Source of the DNA: Elusimicrobiota bacterium
GTDB lineage: Bacteria; Elusimicrobiota; UBA8919
NCBI GenBank assembly: GCA_028718185.1
Contig: JAQUMH010000013.1
Coordinates: 1 to 53,191 of the forward strand
Direction: 5' to 3'
DNA length: 53,191 nucleotides
Of this stretch, positions 6,738-15,036 are shown one piece after another. Made by a program: the position numbers and the translations under genes. Position 1 is the first letter of the stretch; each line of letters starts with the position of its first letter. Below the pieces are notes generated by a model that saw only the letters and a program-made list of their open reading frames with translations, had not been told where the DNA came from and searched no databases.

Positions 6738-7799
6738 ATGTCCAAAAAGTACAAAATTGGAGTGCTGCCGGGTGATGGTGTGGGACCTGAGATTATTAGA
6801 GAGGGTTTGAAGGTTTTAGAAGTGGCTTGTAAAAAGACAAGTGTAAAATACGAACTGGTTAATTATGATTTTGGCGGCGCAAGATATTTGAAAACGGGTG
6901 AAATTTTGCCGGATTCGGCAATTCCGGAATTTAGGAAATTAGATGCTATTTTTCTTGGTGCAATCGGTCATCCTGATGTAAAAGCAGGTATTCTTGAGAA
7001 AGGACTTCTGTTGAGAACAAGGTTTGAGCTTGACCAATATATTAATTTAAGACCTGTTGTTTTATATCCCGGTGTATATACACCGATAAAAAACAAAGAA
7101 CCAAAGGATATAAATTTTGTTGTAGTCCGAGAAAACACTGAGGGCGCATATTCCGGTACCGGCGGTGTATTTAAAAAAGATACTAAAGATGAGGTAGCAA
7201 CACAATTAGACATTAATACTTACAAAGGTGTGGAAAGATGTGTTAGATATGCTTATGAGATAACAAAAAAAAGAAAACAGAAGAATACTATTACGCTTGT
7301 CGATAAGGCGAATGTTTTAACATACTCAGGCGATTTATGGCAGCGGGTATTTTACAAAATGGGTGAAGAATATCCTGATATTAAAAAAGAACATGCGTTT
7401 GTTGATGCAACATGTATGTGGTTTGTTAAGAACCCTGACTGGTTTGATGTGATTGTAACTAATAATCTATTTGGCGATATAATTACAGATTTAGCTGCAG
7501 TTATTCAGGGTGGGCTCGGTGTTGCTGCAGGCGGCAATATAAATCCTGAAGGCGTTTCTATGTTTGAGCCGATTCATGGTTCTGCACCGAAGTATACCGG
7601 TAAAAATGTAATTAATCCGATTGCAACAATTGCAGCCGGTGCTATGATGATGGATGTATTAGGAGAAGTAAAAACTGCTGAAATTATTGATAGCTCAATT
7701 AAAAAAATATTGGCATCCGGAAAGATGAAGTCAATGGATGCAGGAAAAATGGGATATTCTACTTCTGAAGTAGGCGATTTGATAGCAAAAGAAATATAA
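6738..7799 (+). CDS. leuB: Isopropylmalate/isocitrate dehydrogenase family enzyme (LeuB-type)
   Basis: This NAD(P)-dependent beta-decarboxylating dehydrogenase has 353 residues. GVLPGDGVGPEI is at the N-terminus, LLRTRFELDQYINLRP carries the substrate arginines, VVRENTEGAYSG is the region that differs between isopropylmalate and isocitrate enzymes, and DATCMWFV plus NNLFGDIITDLAA carry metal and cofactor ligands. After leuC and leuD, 3-isopropylmalate is the most likely substrate. The RENTEG form is also found in homoisocitrate and tartrate/malate enzymes, so exact specificity is open. SD AAGGAGGAG is 3 nt before the ATG, and the gene is 11 bp after the PilZ gene. Confidence 0.85.
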   Translation: MSKKYKIGVLPGDGVGPEIIREGLKVLEVACKKTSVKYELVNYDFGGARYLKTGEILPDSAIPEFRKLDAIFLGAIGHPDVKAGILEKGLLLRTRFELDQYINLRPVVLYPGVYTPIKNKEPKDINFVVVRENTEGAYSGTGGVFKKDTKDEVATQLDINTYKGVERCVRYAYEITKKRKQKNTITLVDKANVLTYSGDLWQRVFYKMGEEYPDIKKEHAFVDATCMWFVKNPDWFDVIVTNNLFGDIITDLAAVIQGGLGVAAGGNINPEGVSMFEPIHGSAPKYTGKNVINPIATIAAGAMMMDVLGEVKTAEIIDSSIKKILASGKMKSMDAGKMGYSTSEVGDLIAKEI

Positions 7800-7863
7800 A
7801 AAATAGCGCGATTGTGGGATAGTGGGATGGTGCGATAGGAATAGAAAAGGGGAGAGGTTGGAT

Positions 7864-9147
7864 ATGGATATTTTTGATAAGTGTTATAAAAATGACAGTG
7901 TTCAGATAGCTAAATATTTGATAAAGAATGAATTGTATCCATATTTTCATACTGTTGAATCAGGTCAGGATCCGGAAGTAACTGTTGAAGGTCAAAGAAT
8001 GATTATGATGGGGTCTAATAATTATCTCGGGCTTACATCAAATTGGTGGGTAAAAGCGGCATCTATAAAGGCAGTTAGAAAATATGGCGTTGGCTGTGTT
8101 GGTTCAAGATTTTTGAATGGTACTCTTGATATTCATGTAAAACTTGAAGAAGAGATTGCTGATTTTGTAGGTAAGGAAAAAGCACTCCTTTTTTCAACCG
8201 GTATGCAGACAAATTTTGGAGTAATTTCAGCAATTGTGGGGCTTCACGAATATGCTATTGTTGATGAATATGACCATGCGTCAATTGTTGACGGTTGCCG
8301 GCTTTCATTCGGTAAAATGATAAAATTTAAGCATAATGATATGGCTGATTTGGAAAGGGTCTTAAAATTTATTGGTACTGAAAAAGGCAAATTAATTATT
8401 GTTGACGGAGTTTATAGTATGGAAGGCGATATTGCAAACCTTCCGGGAATTGTTGAGCTCGCAAAAAAATATAACGCTCGGGTAATGGTTGATGATGCAC
8501 ATGGTCTTGGTGTTTTTGGAAATGGCGGAGAAGGAACTGCAGCACATTTTGGTTTAACAGACAAAGTTGATATTATAATGGGGACATTTTCAAAATCACT
8601 TGCTTCCACAGGTGGTTTTATTGCAGCAGACGAAGATATAATTTTTTATCTTAAACATCTTTCACGGATTTTAATATTTACCGCTAGCATGTGTCCTGCG
8701 AACGTGGCATCAGTACGTGCAGCTCTAAAAGTTATAAAAAGAGACCCAAGTAGAATTAAACGGTTATGGAGAAATACAAAAAAAATGAGGGAAGGGTTCA
8801 AAGCGTTAGGATTTGACACAGGTAAAAGTGAAACACCGATAATACCTATTATTGTAGGTGAAGACGAAAAGGTTTTTCATATGTGGAAGATGCTTTATAA
8901 ACATGGCATATTTACAACTCCGATTGTTTCTCCTGCAACACCGCCCGGTCGTGCGCTTTTAAGGGTAAGTATTATGGCAACTCATACAGATGAGCAGCTG
9001 GACAGGGTACTTGAAGCGTTTGAGTATGCCGGCAGAGAACTGGGTATAATTGATACCAATAGACCCTGGATAAAAAAAAGAAGTTTTCATTATAATATGT
9101 TCAATATGAAACAGTTAAGACACTGGATGAAAAAATTGTGGCAGTAA
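7864..9147 (+). CDS. Serine palmitoyltransferase-like alpha-oxoamine synthase
   Basis: This PLP enzyme joins an amino acid to an acyl thioester with loss of CO2. The 427 residues contain NNYLGL, DEYDHASIVDG, VDDAHGLGVFG with the PLP-binding Asp/His, and GTFSKSLASTGGF with the PLP lysine. The TFSKSLAS form around the lysine resembles serine palmitoyltransferase more than 2-amino-3-ketobutyrate ligase or 8-amino-7-oxononanoate synthase. ATG 7864 is preferred over 7822 because GGGGAGAGG lies just before it. The following GNAT acyltransferase supports a sphingolipid role: serine plus acyl thioester to 3-ketosphinganine. No biotin or threonine-degradation gene is nearby. Confidence 0.8.
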   Translation: MDIFDKCYKNDSVQIAKYLIKNELYPYFHTVESGQDPEVTVEGQRMIMMGSNNYLGLTSNWWVKAASIKAVRKYGVGCVGSRFLNGTLDIHVKLEEEIADFVGKEKALLFSTGMQTNFGVISAIVGLHEYAIVDEYDHASIVDGCRLSFGKMIKFKHNDMADLERVLKFIGTEKGKLIIVDGVYSMEGDIANLPGIVELAKKYNARVMVDDAHGLGVFGNGGEGTAAHFGLTDKVDIIMGTFSKSLASTGGFIAADEDIIFYLKHLSRILIFTASMCPANVASVRAALKVIKRDPSRIKRLWRNTKKMREGFKALGFDTGKSETPIIPIIVGEDEKVFHMWKMLYKHGIFTTPIVSPATPPGRALLRVSIMATHTDEQLDRVLEAFEYAGRELGIIDTNRPWIKKRSFHYNMFNMKQLRHWMKKLWQ

Positions 9148-9148
9148 A

Positions 9149-9180
9149 ATAGTTTTTGTTGAAATGCTCACAAAAACTAT
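9149..9180 (+). repeat. Short leader hairpin (AGTTTTTGT...ACAAAAACT), copy 1
   Basis: ATAGTTTTTGT (9149-9159), loop TGAAATGCTC and ACAAAAACTAT (9170-9180) make a perfect 11-bp inverted repeat ending 15 nt before the acyltransferase start codon. A second copy with loop TGAAAGAGGC is at 15707-15736, 16 nt before the rubredoxin start. There is no T-run after it, so it is not a standard terminator. Confidence 0.85.
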
Positions 9181-9195
9181 GTAATAGGATGTGTA

Positions 9196-10314
9196 ATGGA
9201 GATAAAAAGTTATAGTTTGCCTGAAAAACTTAACGAATTCATAAAATTCCCGTTTAAATTATATAAAGGAACGCCTTATGAAAAATTCTGGGTTCCACCA
9301 TTAATAGCAGAATCTAAGAAACTATTCTCACCAAAAAATCCTTTCTGGAAGCATTCAAAAATTAAAATATTTCTTGCTGAAGAAAATGATAAAATATCAG
9401 GGCGGATCGCTGCAATTATTGACGATAATTTTAATTCTTTCCAAAAAGAAAAATGCGGTTTTTTCGGTTATTTTGATTGTGTAAATGACGTTAATGTTGC
9501 ACGGGAGCTTTTGTCTGAAGCAAAAAAATATCTAAAATCGGAAGGTATGGAAGTTATCCGTGGTCCTATGAATCCTTCTACAAATGATGAATGTGGACTT
9601 CTGATTGACGGTTTTGATTCACTTCCGGTAATTATGATGCCATATAATCCGCCTTACTATATGGGTTTGATTGAAAATTCCGGTTTACAAAAGGTAAAAG
9701 ACTTATATGCCTGGGTACGGTCAGCGAAAGATGATGCGCCTCCAAGAATAGCGAAAATTGTCGAACATATTAAAAAGAAAGAAAATATAAGAGTTAGAAA
9801 TTTTGATCTTAAAAATTTTGAAAGGGATGCACAATATTTTAAAGATATTTACAATTCTGCATGGGAGAAAAATTGGGGATTTGTGCCAATGAACAACGAG
9901 GAAATAGATTATATGGCAGAAGGTTTGAAACCGCTTATTGATACGAGAATATTTCATTTTTTAGAAGTTAATGGAGTCCCTGTTGCCGCCACTCTTACTG
10001 TTCCGGATTATAATTTCGTGCTAAAAAAACTTAATGGTAAAATGGGTATTATTGGGGTTCTAAAATTTTTATATTGGAAGAGAAAAATAAAATTTGTCAG
10101 GTTGATGGCTTTGGGTGTAAAAAAAGAATTCAGGAGTAAAGGGCTTGAAGCAATTCTTTATTGTGAAATTTTAAATGCCTGCAGGAAATATGGTTATCCT
10201 GCCGGCGGAGAACTTTCATGGACGCTTGAAGATAATGATTTAATCAATAAGGGCATAGAAGCAATGGGTGGTAAATTGTATAAAAAATATAGAATTTATG
10301 AGGCAAAGATTTAA
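9196..10314 (+). CDS. GNAT-fold acyltransferase, candidate ceramide synthase
   Basis: This 372-residue protein has two GNAT-like halves. Conserved family segments are FWVPPLIAESKKLF and NPFW near residues 35-60, SGRIAAIID near 75, RGPMNPSTNDECGLL near 120, and a C-terminal acyl-CoA site region around KKEFRSKGLEA. The family is often encoded beside serine palmitoyltransferase-like genes, as here (48 bp apart). Bacterial ceramide synthase of Caulobacter is also a GNAT-type acyltransferase, so N-acylation of a sphingoid base is the inferred role. Another amine or lipid acylation is possible. There is no signal peptide. Confidence 0.68.
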   Translation: MEIKSYSLPEKLNEFIKFPFKLYKGTPYEKFWVPPLIAESKKLFSPKNPFWKHSKIKIFLAEENDKISGRIAAIIDDNFNSFQKEKCGFFGYFDCVNDVNVARELLSEAKKYLKSEGMEVIRGPMNPSTNDECGLLIDGFDSLPVIMMPYNPPYYMGLIENSGLQKVKDLYAWVRSAKDDAPPRIAKIVEHIKKKENIRVRNFDLKNFERDAQYFKDIYNSAWEKNWGFVPMNNEEIDYMAEGLKPLIDTRIFHFLEVNGVPVAATLTVPDYNFVLKKLNGKMGIIGVLKFLYWKRKIKFVRLMALGVKKEFRSKGLEAILYCEILNACRKYGYPAGGELSWTLEDNDLINKGIEAMGGKLYKKYRIYEAKI

Positions 10315-10340
10315 ATATTTAGCAGAATAAAAAAAGTAAT

Positions 10341-10358
10341 GGGCGGGCAAGCCCGCCC
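10341..10358. repeat. GC-rich perfect hairpin
   Basis: GGGCGGGC (10341-10348), AA, GCCCGCCC (10351-10358) is a perfect 8-bp inverted repeat, followed by CTACGCAAAC. It is strikingly GC-rich for this DNA. It lies 26 nt after the acyltransferase stop and may act as a processing or termination structure. An ATG at 10339 reads through it but is not a credible start. Confidence 0.75.
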
Positions 10359-10401
10359 CTACGCAAACGTGATAGTTAATAGAATTTTAAATGGAGGTAT
10401 T

Positions 10402-10833
10402 ATGCGTAAAGTTTTGGCAGTAACGGGCTGTCTGGCTTTTGCGGCAATATCGTGCAGCGTTGTGTATCTAATAACACCAGCGAAAAATAAATGTCAGAGT
10501 AGTGGTGCAGATTATGCTGAGTGGTTTGAAAAAGAAGGTGATTGTAAAGCAGGGGATTTAGTAGGTTTAAATATAAATACCGGAAAAGTAAGAAATTATT
10601 TACCGGGGGATATTCTGGTGGGCATATATTCAGAGAATCCCGGTTTTGTAGGAAATAAACCGGCAGATAAAACAGATGAAGAAATGAAAAAGGAAAATAT
10701 TTTGGTGGGTCTTGTCGGGCAGGTTAATGTTGATGTTAAACAGATAAATATAGTTGGGCGAAGGGTAGAAACAAAAGATAACAGACAAATAGGATATCTT
10801 TTAGCAAACGGTAAAGTGTTGTTAAAGATGTAA
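10402..10833 (+). CDS. Putative lipoprotein with phage-tail/Peptidase_G2-like domain
   Basis: The start is ATG 10402 (SD GGAGG). The N-terminus MRKVLAVTGCLAFAAISC looks like a lipoprotein signal with Cys18 as acylation site. The body contains GADYAEWFE, a segment like the GADYAE motif of intramolecular-chaperone (Peptidase_G2-like) domains in phage tail proteins. GDLVGLNINTGKV and ILVGLVGQV follow, and the protein ends after about 143 residues. In many environmental genomes this domain ends larger surface proteins; here it stands alone. Whether it cleaves itself cannot be judged. It follows the sphingolipid pair by 87 bp and may share its transcript. The function is unknown. Confidence 0.6.
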   Translation: MRKVLAVTGCLAFAAISCSVVYLITPAKNKCQSSGADYAEWFEKEGDCKAGDLVGLNINTGKVRNYLPGDILVGIYSENPGFVGNKPADKTDEEMKKENILVGLVGQVNVDVKQINIVGRRVETKDNRQIGYLLANGKVLLKM

Positions 10834-10860
10834 AATAGAAGTAGTAATGTAGTTATATAA

Positions 10861-10998
10861 AAACCAAGTTTTTTCACTTAACGAGACATTTTTAACGGCT
10901 AATAAACCTAAAATTTCAAAACTCACTTCGTTCAAACATTGAAATTTTTTAACGGTTTATTCGCCTAAATGTCTCTATGTCGTTCAGAAACTTGGTTT
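10861..10998 (+). repeat. Hairpin element (about 135 bp), copy 3
   Basis: This copy has the same element and orientation as at 2233 and 5631. It starts 27 nt after the lipoprotein stop and ends 61 nt before the ATPase start. Its ends pair perfectly as AAACCAAGTT (10861-10870) with AACTTGGTTT (10989-10998), with CC/GG where copy 2 has TT/GA. The central loop is shorter by one 4-nt unit on each side (ACTC and GTTC removed). The paired changes suggest that the folded form matters. Confidence 0.9.
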
Positions 10999-11059
10999 TT
11001 ATATAGAAGAATAAAATATTATAACTAAAGATAAGATGATGTTGTTGTGGTAACGACTT

Positions 11060-13123
11060 ATGGGTGAAATTGATAAAAAAGAAAAATATTATATTGAAGG
11101 GATGCATTGTGCGGCTTGTGCTGTAAATATTGAAAAAAGCGTAAAAAAGGTTGAAGGGATAAAAGACGCGCAGGTGAGTTTTGCTTCCGGAATTTTAAAT
11201 GTAACTTATGAAAAAGATTTACCGGATAATAAGGTTTTAAAAAAAGTTGAAGAACTTGGGTATGGTATAAAAAAACATAAAATTGAGATAGAAGAAGGAA
11301 TACACAAATATGATATTATTAGATTAATTATCGTTGGTTTTTTAGTTATTTTGGGACATTTGCTTCATTTTACACATAGCAAATTAAATTATATTTTTCT
11401 TGCGACTACAATATGGTGCGGATGGCCTTTCTTCAGGGCAATTTATTCAAGTATAAGGAATAGGTTTGTTGATGCTGACGCTTTCATGGGGTTGGGTATT
11501 TTGGGGACTCTTGTCATAGGTGAGTTTATGGCAGGAACTATTATGGGACTTCTTGTTCTTGTATCGCGTCTTCTCGAAGATTATACAACAGCTAAATCTA
11601 AATCGGCAATTCAAAGCATGATTAAGGCTGCTCCGAAAACAGCCCAGGTCCTAAAAGACGGAATAGAGATTGAGGCAGATGTAAAAGATGTAAAATTAAA
11701 AGATATTATTGTCGTGAAAACCGGTGAGAAAATTCCGGTAGATGGAAAGGTTGTAAATGGGTCTGCGTCAGTAAATCAGGCAATGATTACTGGGGAAAGT
11801 ATTTCTGTTGAAAAAAATATAAACGATATTATTTATGCAGGAACTATTGTTGATTCAGGTTTTTTGCAAATTGAAACGGAAAGAATCGGGGAAGATTCCA
11901 CGTATGGTAAAATTATAAAACTGATAGAAGAAGCACAGTCCTCAAAAGCACCAATTCAGAAAATCGCCGATGTTTTTACTAATTATTTTACACCGGTTGT
12001 TTTAATAATAATTATTCTAACGTTTTTAGTTACGCGGAATTTCAAGATAGCTATAACTGTTTTAGTTGTTGCCTGCCCTTGTGCAGTAGCGCTTGCTACT
12101 CCGCTTGCATTTGTTGCAGCTATAGGTAAAGCGTCACGAAGGGGTATATTGATAAAAGGCGGGATATATTTAGAAAACCTTAGTAAAGCTAAAACAATTG
12201 TTTTTGATAAAACAGGTACTTTGACTATAGGAGAACCTAAGGTTGTTGAAATAAAAAGGTATGGTGTTCATAATGAAACTGAGGTTGTTGAATGTGCTGC
12301 TATCGCTGAAAAATTTTCAGGACATCCGCTGTCAAAAGCAATCTTAAGAAAAGCGGAGGAATTAAAAATAAATATTCCTGACCCAAAGCAATTTTATGTT
12401 ATTAAGGGTAAAGGGGTTATAGCGGAATACTCAGGCAGAAAAATTATTTTGGGGAGCAGGGAATTACTTAAAGATGAAAAAGTAAATTTTCCGTCAGAAA
12501 TAAATGAGTATATGGAGAAATTAGAAATTGAAGGTAAAACACCGCTTGTTGTGGCACATGATAATGAAGTCTGCGGAGTTATTACTGTGGCAGATGTTAT
12601 AAGACATAATGCAAGAGAAACTATATTTGAATTACGTGAAAACGGTATTAAAAATCTTATAATGCTTACCGGCGACAATGACAGGACCGGTAAAATGATA
12701 GGGGAAACACTGGGTATGGATACTGTATACACAGAAATGCTCCCTGAAGAAAAGATTGAACAGATAAAAAAACTTCTTAGTAAAGACGATAAAATTGTTA
12801 TGGTTGGTGACGGTGTAAATGACGCTCCTGCACTAACTCAAGCGGATGTCGGTATAGCAATGGCTGCTATGGGAACTGATGTAGCGATTGAATCATCCGA
12901 TATCGCTTTAATGAATGATGACCTTTCAAGAATACCGGAAGTCATTTTGTTAGGCAGGCGGACTTTTCAAACGATTAAACAAAATATCACACTCGGTATA
13001 ATTTTCAATGTTGTCGGTATGGGGCTTGCTGCTGCCGGAATTTTAAGTCCTACTGGTGCTGCTATTGCCCATGTACTTCCTGATTTTATCGTGTTTTTAA
13101 ATTCCGCGAAACTTTTTAAGTAA
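11060..13123 (+). CDS. Heavy-metal P1B-type ATPase
   Basis: This inner-membrane ATP-driven metal pump has 687 residues. An N-terminal heavy-metal domain carries GMHCAACAVNIEKSV (metal-binding CxxC). The core has the TGES motif (MITGESISVEK), membrane metal site CPC in VACPCAVALATPLA, phosphorylation site DKTGTLT, the SGHPLSKA histidine segment of P1B pumps, and GDGVNDAPAL. The last membrane region reads HVLPDFIVFLNSAKL and lacks the MxxSS signature of Cu(I) pumps, so copper is not assured. The thioredoxin and CcdA genes follow, suggesting a metal and thiol homeostasis group. No SD is obvious; the leader contains repeat copy 3. Confidence 0.92.
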   Translation: MGEIDKKEKYYIEGMHCAACAVNIEKSVKKVEGIKDAQVSFASGILNVTYEKDLPDNKVLKKVEELGYGIKKHKIEIEEGIHKYDIIRLIIVGFLVILGHLLHFTHSKLNYIFLATTIWCGWPFFRAIYSSIRNRFVDADAFMGLGILGTLVIGEFMAGTIMGLLVLVSRLLEDYTTAKSKSAIQSMIKAAPKTAQVLKDGIEIEADVKDVKLKDIIVVKTGEKIPVDGKVVNGSASVNQAMITGESISVEKNINDIIYAGTIVDSGFLQIETERIGEDSTYGKIIKLIEEAQSSKAPIQKIADVFTNYFTPVVLIIIILTFLVTRNFKIAITVLVVACPCAVALATPLAFVAAIGKASRRGILIKGGIYLENLSKAKTIVFDKTGTLTIGEPKVVEIKRYGVHNETEVVECAAIAEKFSGHPLSKAILRKAEELKINIPDPKQFYVIKGKGVIAEYSGRKIILGSRELLKDEKVNFPSEINEYMEKLEIEGKTPLVVAHDNEVCGVITVADVIRHNARETIFELRENGIKNLIMLTGDNDRTGKMIGETLGMDTVYTEMLPEEKIEQIKKLLSKDDKIVMVGDGVNDAPALTQADVGIAMAAMGTDVAIESSDIALMNDDLSRIPEVILLGRRTFQTIKQNITLGIIFNVVGMGLAAAGILSPTGAAIAHVLPDFIVFLNSAKLFK

Positions 13124-13221
13124 ATATATAAAAACATAGTTCATACAATTAGAATATTTTAATCTTTTCTTAATGATATTTTAATTTCTAAAAATGTATA
13201 TTGCTTAATAGGGAATAAACT

Positions 13222-13485
13222 ATGGCTATATCAATTGTTCTGTTTAAAAGCAATACTTGTTTTCAATGCAAACAAGTTGAACCGTTGTTTGAATCAATAT
13301 TGAAATTACATACAGATATTAAAAGTGAGGTTGTTAATATTGTCGAAAATCTGCAAAGGGCGATTGATAATGGAGTTATGAGTGTACCTACTATTGTTAT
13401 TTTTAAAGATGACAAAGAAATGAAACGGTTTACCGGAGCTGTTTCAAAAGAAAAAATTGAGCAAGCACTAACAGGGGTTCTGTAG
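13222..13485 (+). CDS. Small thioredoxin-like protein
   Basis: This 87-residue thioredoxin-fold protein has a CxxC active site in NTCFQCKQVEP near residues 12-20 and the conserved cis-proline segment VMSVPTIVIF near residue 55. It has no signal peptide, so it is probably cytoplasmic. It lies 5 bp before the CcdA gene, so it probably passes electrons to CcdA for reduction of periplasmic thiols. Members of this size are often annotated thioredoxin family protein in anaerobes. Confidence 0.85.
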   Translation: MAISIVLFKSNTCFQCKQVEPLFESILKLHTDIKSEVVNIVENLQRAIDNGVMSVPTIVIFKDDKEMKRFTGAVSKEKIEQALTGVL

Positions 13486-13490
13486 AAAAT

Positions 13491-14201
13491 ATGGATTTTT
13501 TAACTAATATTATTTCAAATAATATCGCTCATAATAATCCTATAATATATATTTTTGTTTTATTAGCGGGTATAATTACGAGTTTTACTCCTTGCGTTTT
13601 TCCGGTTCTTCCTCTAATAATTGGTTATATAGGTGCATTGCAGGTAAAGTCGCGATTGCGAGCGTTTTTGTTATCTGTGTTATATGTATTAGGAATGTCT
13701 GTAACTTTCTCTATTCTTGGTTTAATTGCTTCATTGACCGGAAAAATGTTCGGTAGTGTTCAGTCAAACCCATGGACATATATTTTTGTCGGCAACGTTA
13801 TTTTGTTAATGGCTATGTGGTTTATGGATATAATACATATCTCATTACCTGCTTTTAATTTGCCGAACATTTCCGCAAAAGGCGGGAAAAGCAAAGGTTT
13901 TGTTCCATCTTTTCTTCTCGGTTTGGTTTCAGGTATAATAGCTGCTCCTTGTACCGCAGCTGTTCTTGCTATTATACTTACATATGTAGGTACTAAACAA
14001 AATGTTTTGTTCGGAACTACTCTGTTGTTAGTATATGCATTTGGTTTAGGCACTATTATAATTATTGCCGGTACGTTTACCGGTTTTATAAACACAATAA
14101 TAAAATCGGAAACATTTACACTAAAAGTAAAAAAAATATTCGGGATTGCAATGTTTTTATTATCCCAATATTTTTTTATAAAAGCAGGACGGCTTTTTTA
14201 A
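13491..14201 (+). CDS. ccdA: CcdA/DsbD-type transmembrane thiol-disulfide carrier
   Basis: This 236-residue protein has about six hydrophobic helices and both family cysteine-proline motifs: SFTPCVFPVLP near residue 35 in the first helix, and AAPCTAAVLA near residue 145 in the fourth. CcdA moves reducing equivalents from cytoplasmic thioredoxin to periplasmic proteins such as apocytochromes or metal-binding lipoproteins. The preceding thioredoxin-like gene (5 bp upstream) is the obvious donor. Candidate acceptors encoded close by include the cysteine-rich YHS lipoprotein. No cytochrome c gene is seen in the window. Confidence 0.9.
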   Translation: MDFLTNIISNNIAHNNPIIYIFVLLAGIITSFTPCVFPVLPLIIGYIGALQVKSRLRAFLLSVLYVLGMSVTFSILGLIASLTGKMFGSVQSNPWTYIFVGNVILLMAMWFMDIIHISLPAFNLPNISAKGGKSKGFVPSFLLGLVSGIIAAPCTAAVLAIILTYVGTKQNVLFGTTLLLVYAFGLGTIIIIAGTFTGFINTIIKSETFTLKVKKIFGIAMFLLSQYFFIKAGRLF

Positions 14202-14269
14202 CCTAAAATATGGCGGTTATTGACAATACTATTATTTTGAGTAAAATCTAAACGGAAAGCGGAGGAAAA

Positions 14270-14719
14270 GTGAATATTTTTAAAGTCAGTGAAATAGTTG
14301 AGTTTGCTATTCAGATTGAAAAAAACGGAGAACAGTTTTATCGTGAGTCAGTCAAAAAAATATCAGATGAAAAAATAAAATCACTTTTTCTGACACTTGC
14401 AGATGAAGAAGTAAAACACAAGAAAATATTTGAAGAATTATTAAAAAAAGTCGAAGATTATAAACCTGTAGAAGCATATAACGATGAATATTTTGCATAT
14501 TTAAGAGCATATGCCGGTGATAAAGTATTCAATAAGAAATCGGTTGAAACTAAGAAAATTACTGAAGTAATACAATTTGCACTTAATATTGAAAGAGATT
14601 CCATACTCTATTATCTTGAAGCGAAAAATTATGTTCAAGACGATGATAAAAATATTTTAGATAAAATTATTGAAGAAGAAAGAAAGCATTTTGTAAGATT
14701 GTCTCAATTAAAAGTATAG
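14270..14719 (+). CDS. Rubrerythrin-like diiron (ferritin-fold) protein
   Basis: This 149-residue protein is a four-helix diiron domain with paired ExxH motifs: EEVKHKKIFEE near residue 45 and EEERKHFVRL near the C-terminus. Matching glutamates sit in IEKNGEQFYRES and IERDSILYYLEA. Rubrerythrins reduce peroxide with electrons from rubredoxin. This one lacks the fused rubredoxin tail, and a free rubredoxin gene lies 1 kb downstream. The start is GTG 14270 with a good SD (GGAGG). The second half has diverged, so peroxidase activity is likely but not certain. Confidence 0.85.
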   Translation: MNIFKVSEIVEFAIQIEKNGEQFYRESVKKISDEKIKSLFLTLADEEVKHKKIFEELLKKVEDYKPVEAYNDEYFAYLRAYAGDKVFNKKSVETKKITEVIQFALNIERDSILYYLEAKNYVQDDDKNILDKIIEEERKHFVRLSQLKV

Positions 14720-14733
14720 TTTAAGGGAGGATA

Positions 14734-15036
14734 ATGAAAAAGGTTTTAGATTTTATAGTAATTGTTTCTGTTTTTTTGGTGGTTTTTGTTGTAGGTTGCA
14801 AAAAGAGTGTAACAACAGAATCAGCATCTATTTCGACGCCTGTGTCAGATGCAGTTGAGAAGTATATTCCCGCTCAGACAGAATATAGTACTGTTTCGCA
14901 ATGTCCGGTTATGGGAGAAAAAGTAATGGTTGGCAAAAAAACAATGGCAGCAAAATATAAAGGCAAGATATATTATTTCTGTTGTCCTGATTGCATGTCA
15001 AAATTCAAGGCAGAACCCGGGAGGTATGCGAAATGA
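14734..15036 (+). CDS. Lipoprotein with C-terminal YHS metal-binding domain
   Basis: The 100-residue protein starts with a lipoprotein signal ending in VVFVVGC (Cys22). A Ser/Thr-rich linker leads to a YHS domain: CPVMGEKVMVGKKTMAAKYK, then YYFCCPDCMSKFKAEPGRY. The CPVMG and CCPDC cysteines are the usual metal ligands of this family, which goes with copper and other heavy-metal ATPases and binds metal outside the cytoplasm. That fits the P1B-ATPase encoded 3.7 kb upstream. It overlaps the next gene by 4 bp (ATGA), so the two are translationally coupled. Confidence 0.85.
   Translation: MKKVLDFIVIVSVFLVVFVVGCKKSVTTESASISTPVSDAVEKYIPAQTEYSTVSQCPVMGEKVMVGKKTMAAKYKGKIYYFCCPDCMSKFKAEPGRYAK

Noticed and set aside
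10339-10401. ATG 10339 as start of the lipoprotein
   Set aside because: It reads through a perfect GC-rich hairpin and has no SD. ATG 10402 has GGAGG and gives a proper lipoprotein signal.
11060-13123. Naming the ATPase CopA
   Set aside because: The Cu-specific MxxSS signature is missing in the last helix, so the metal is left open.
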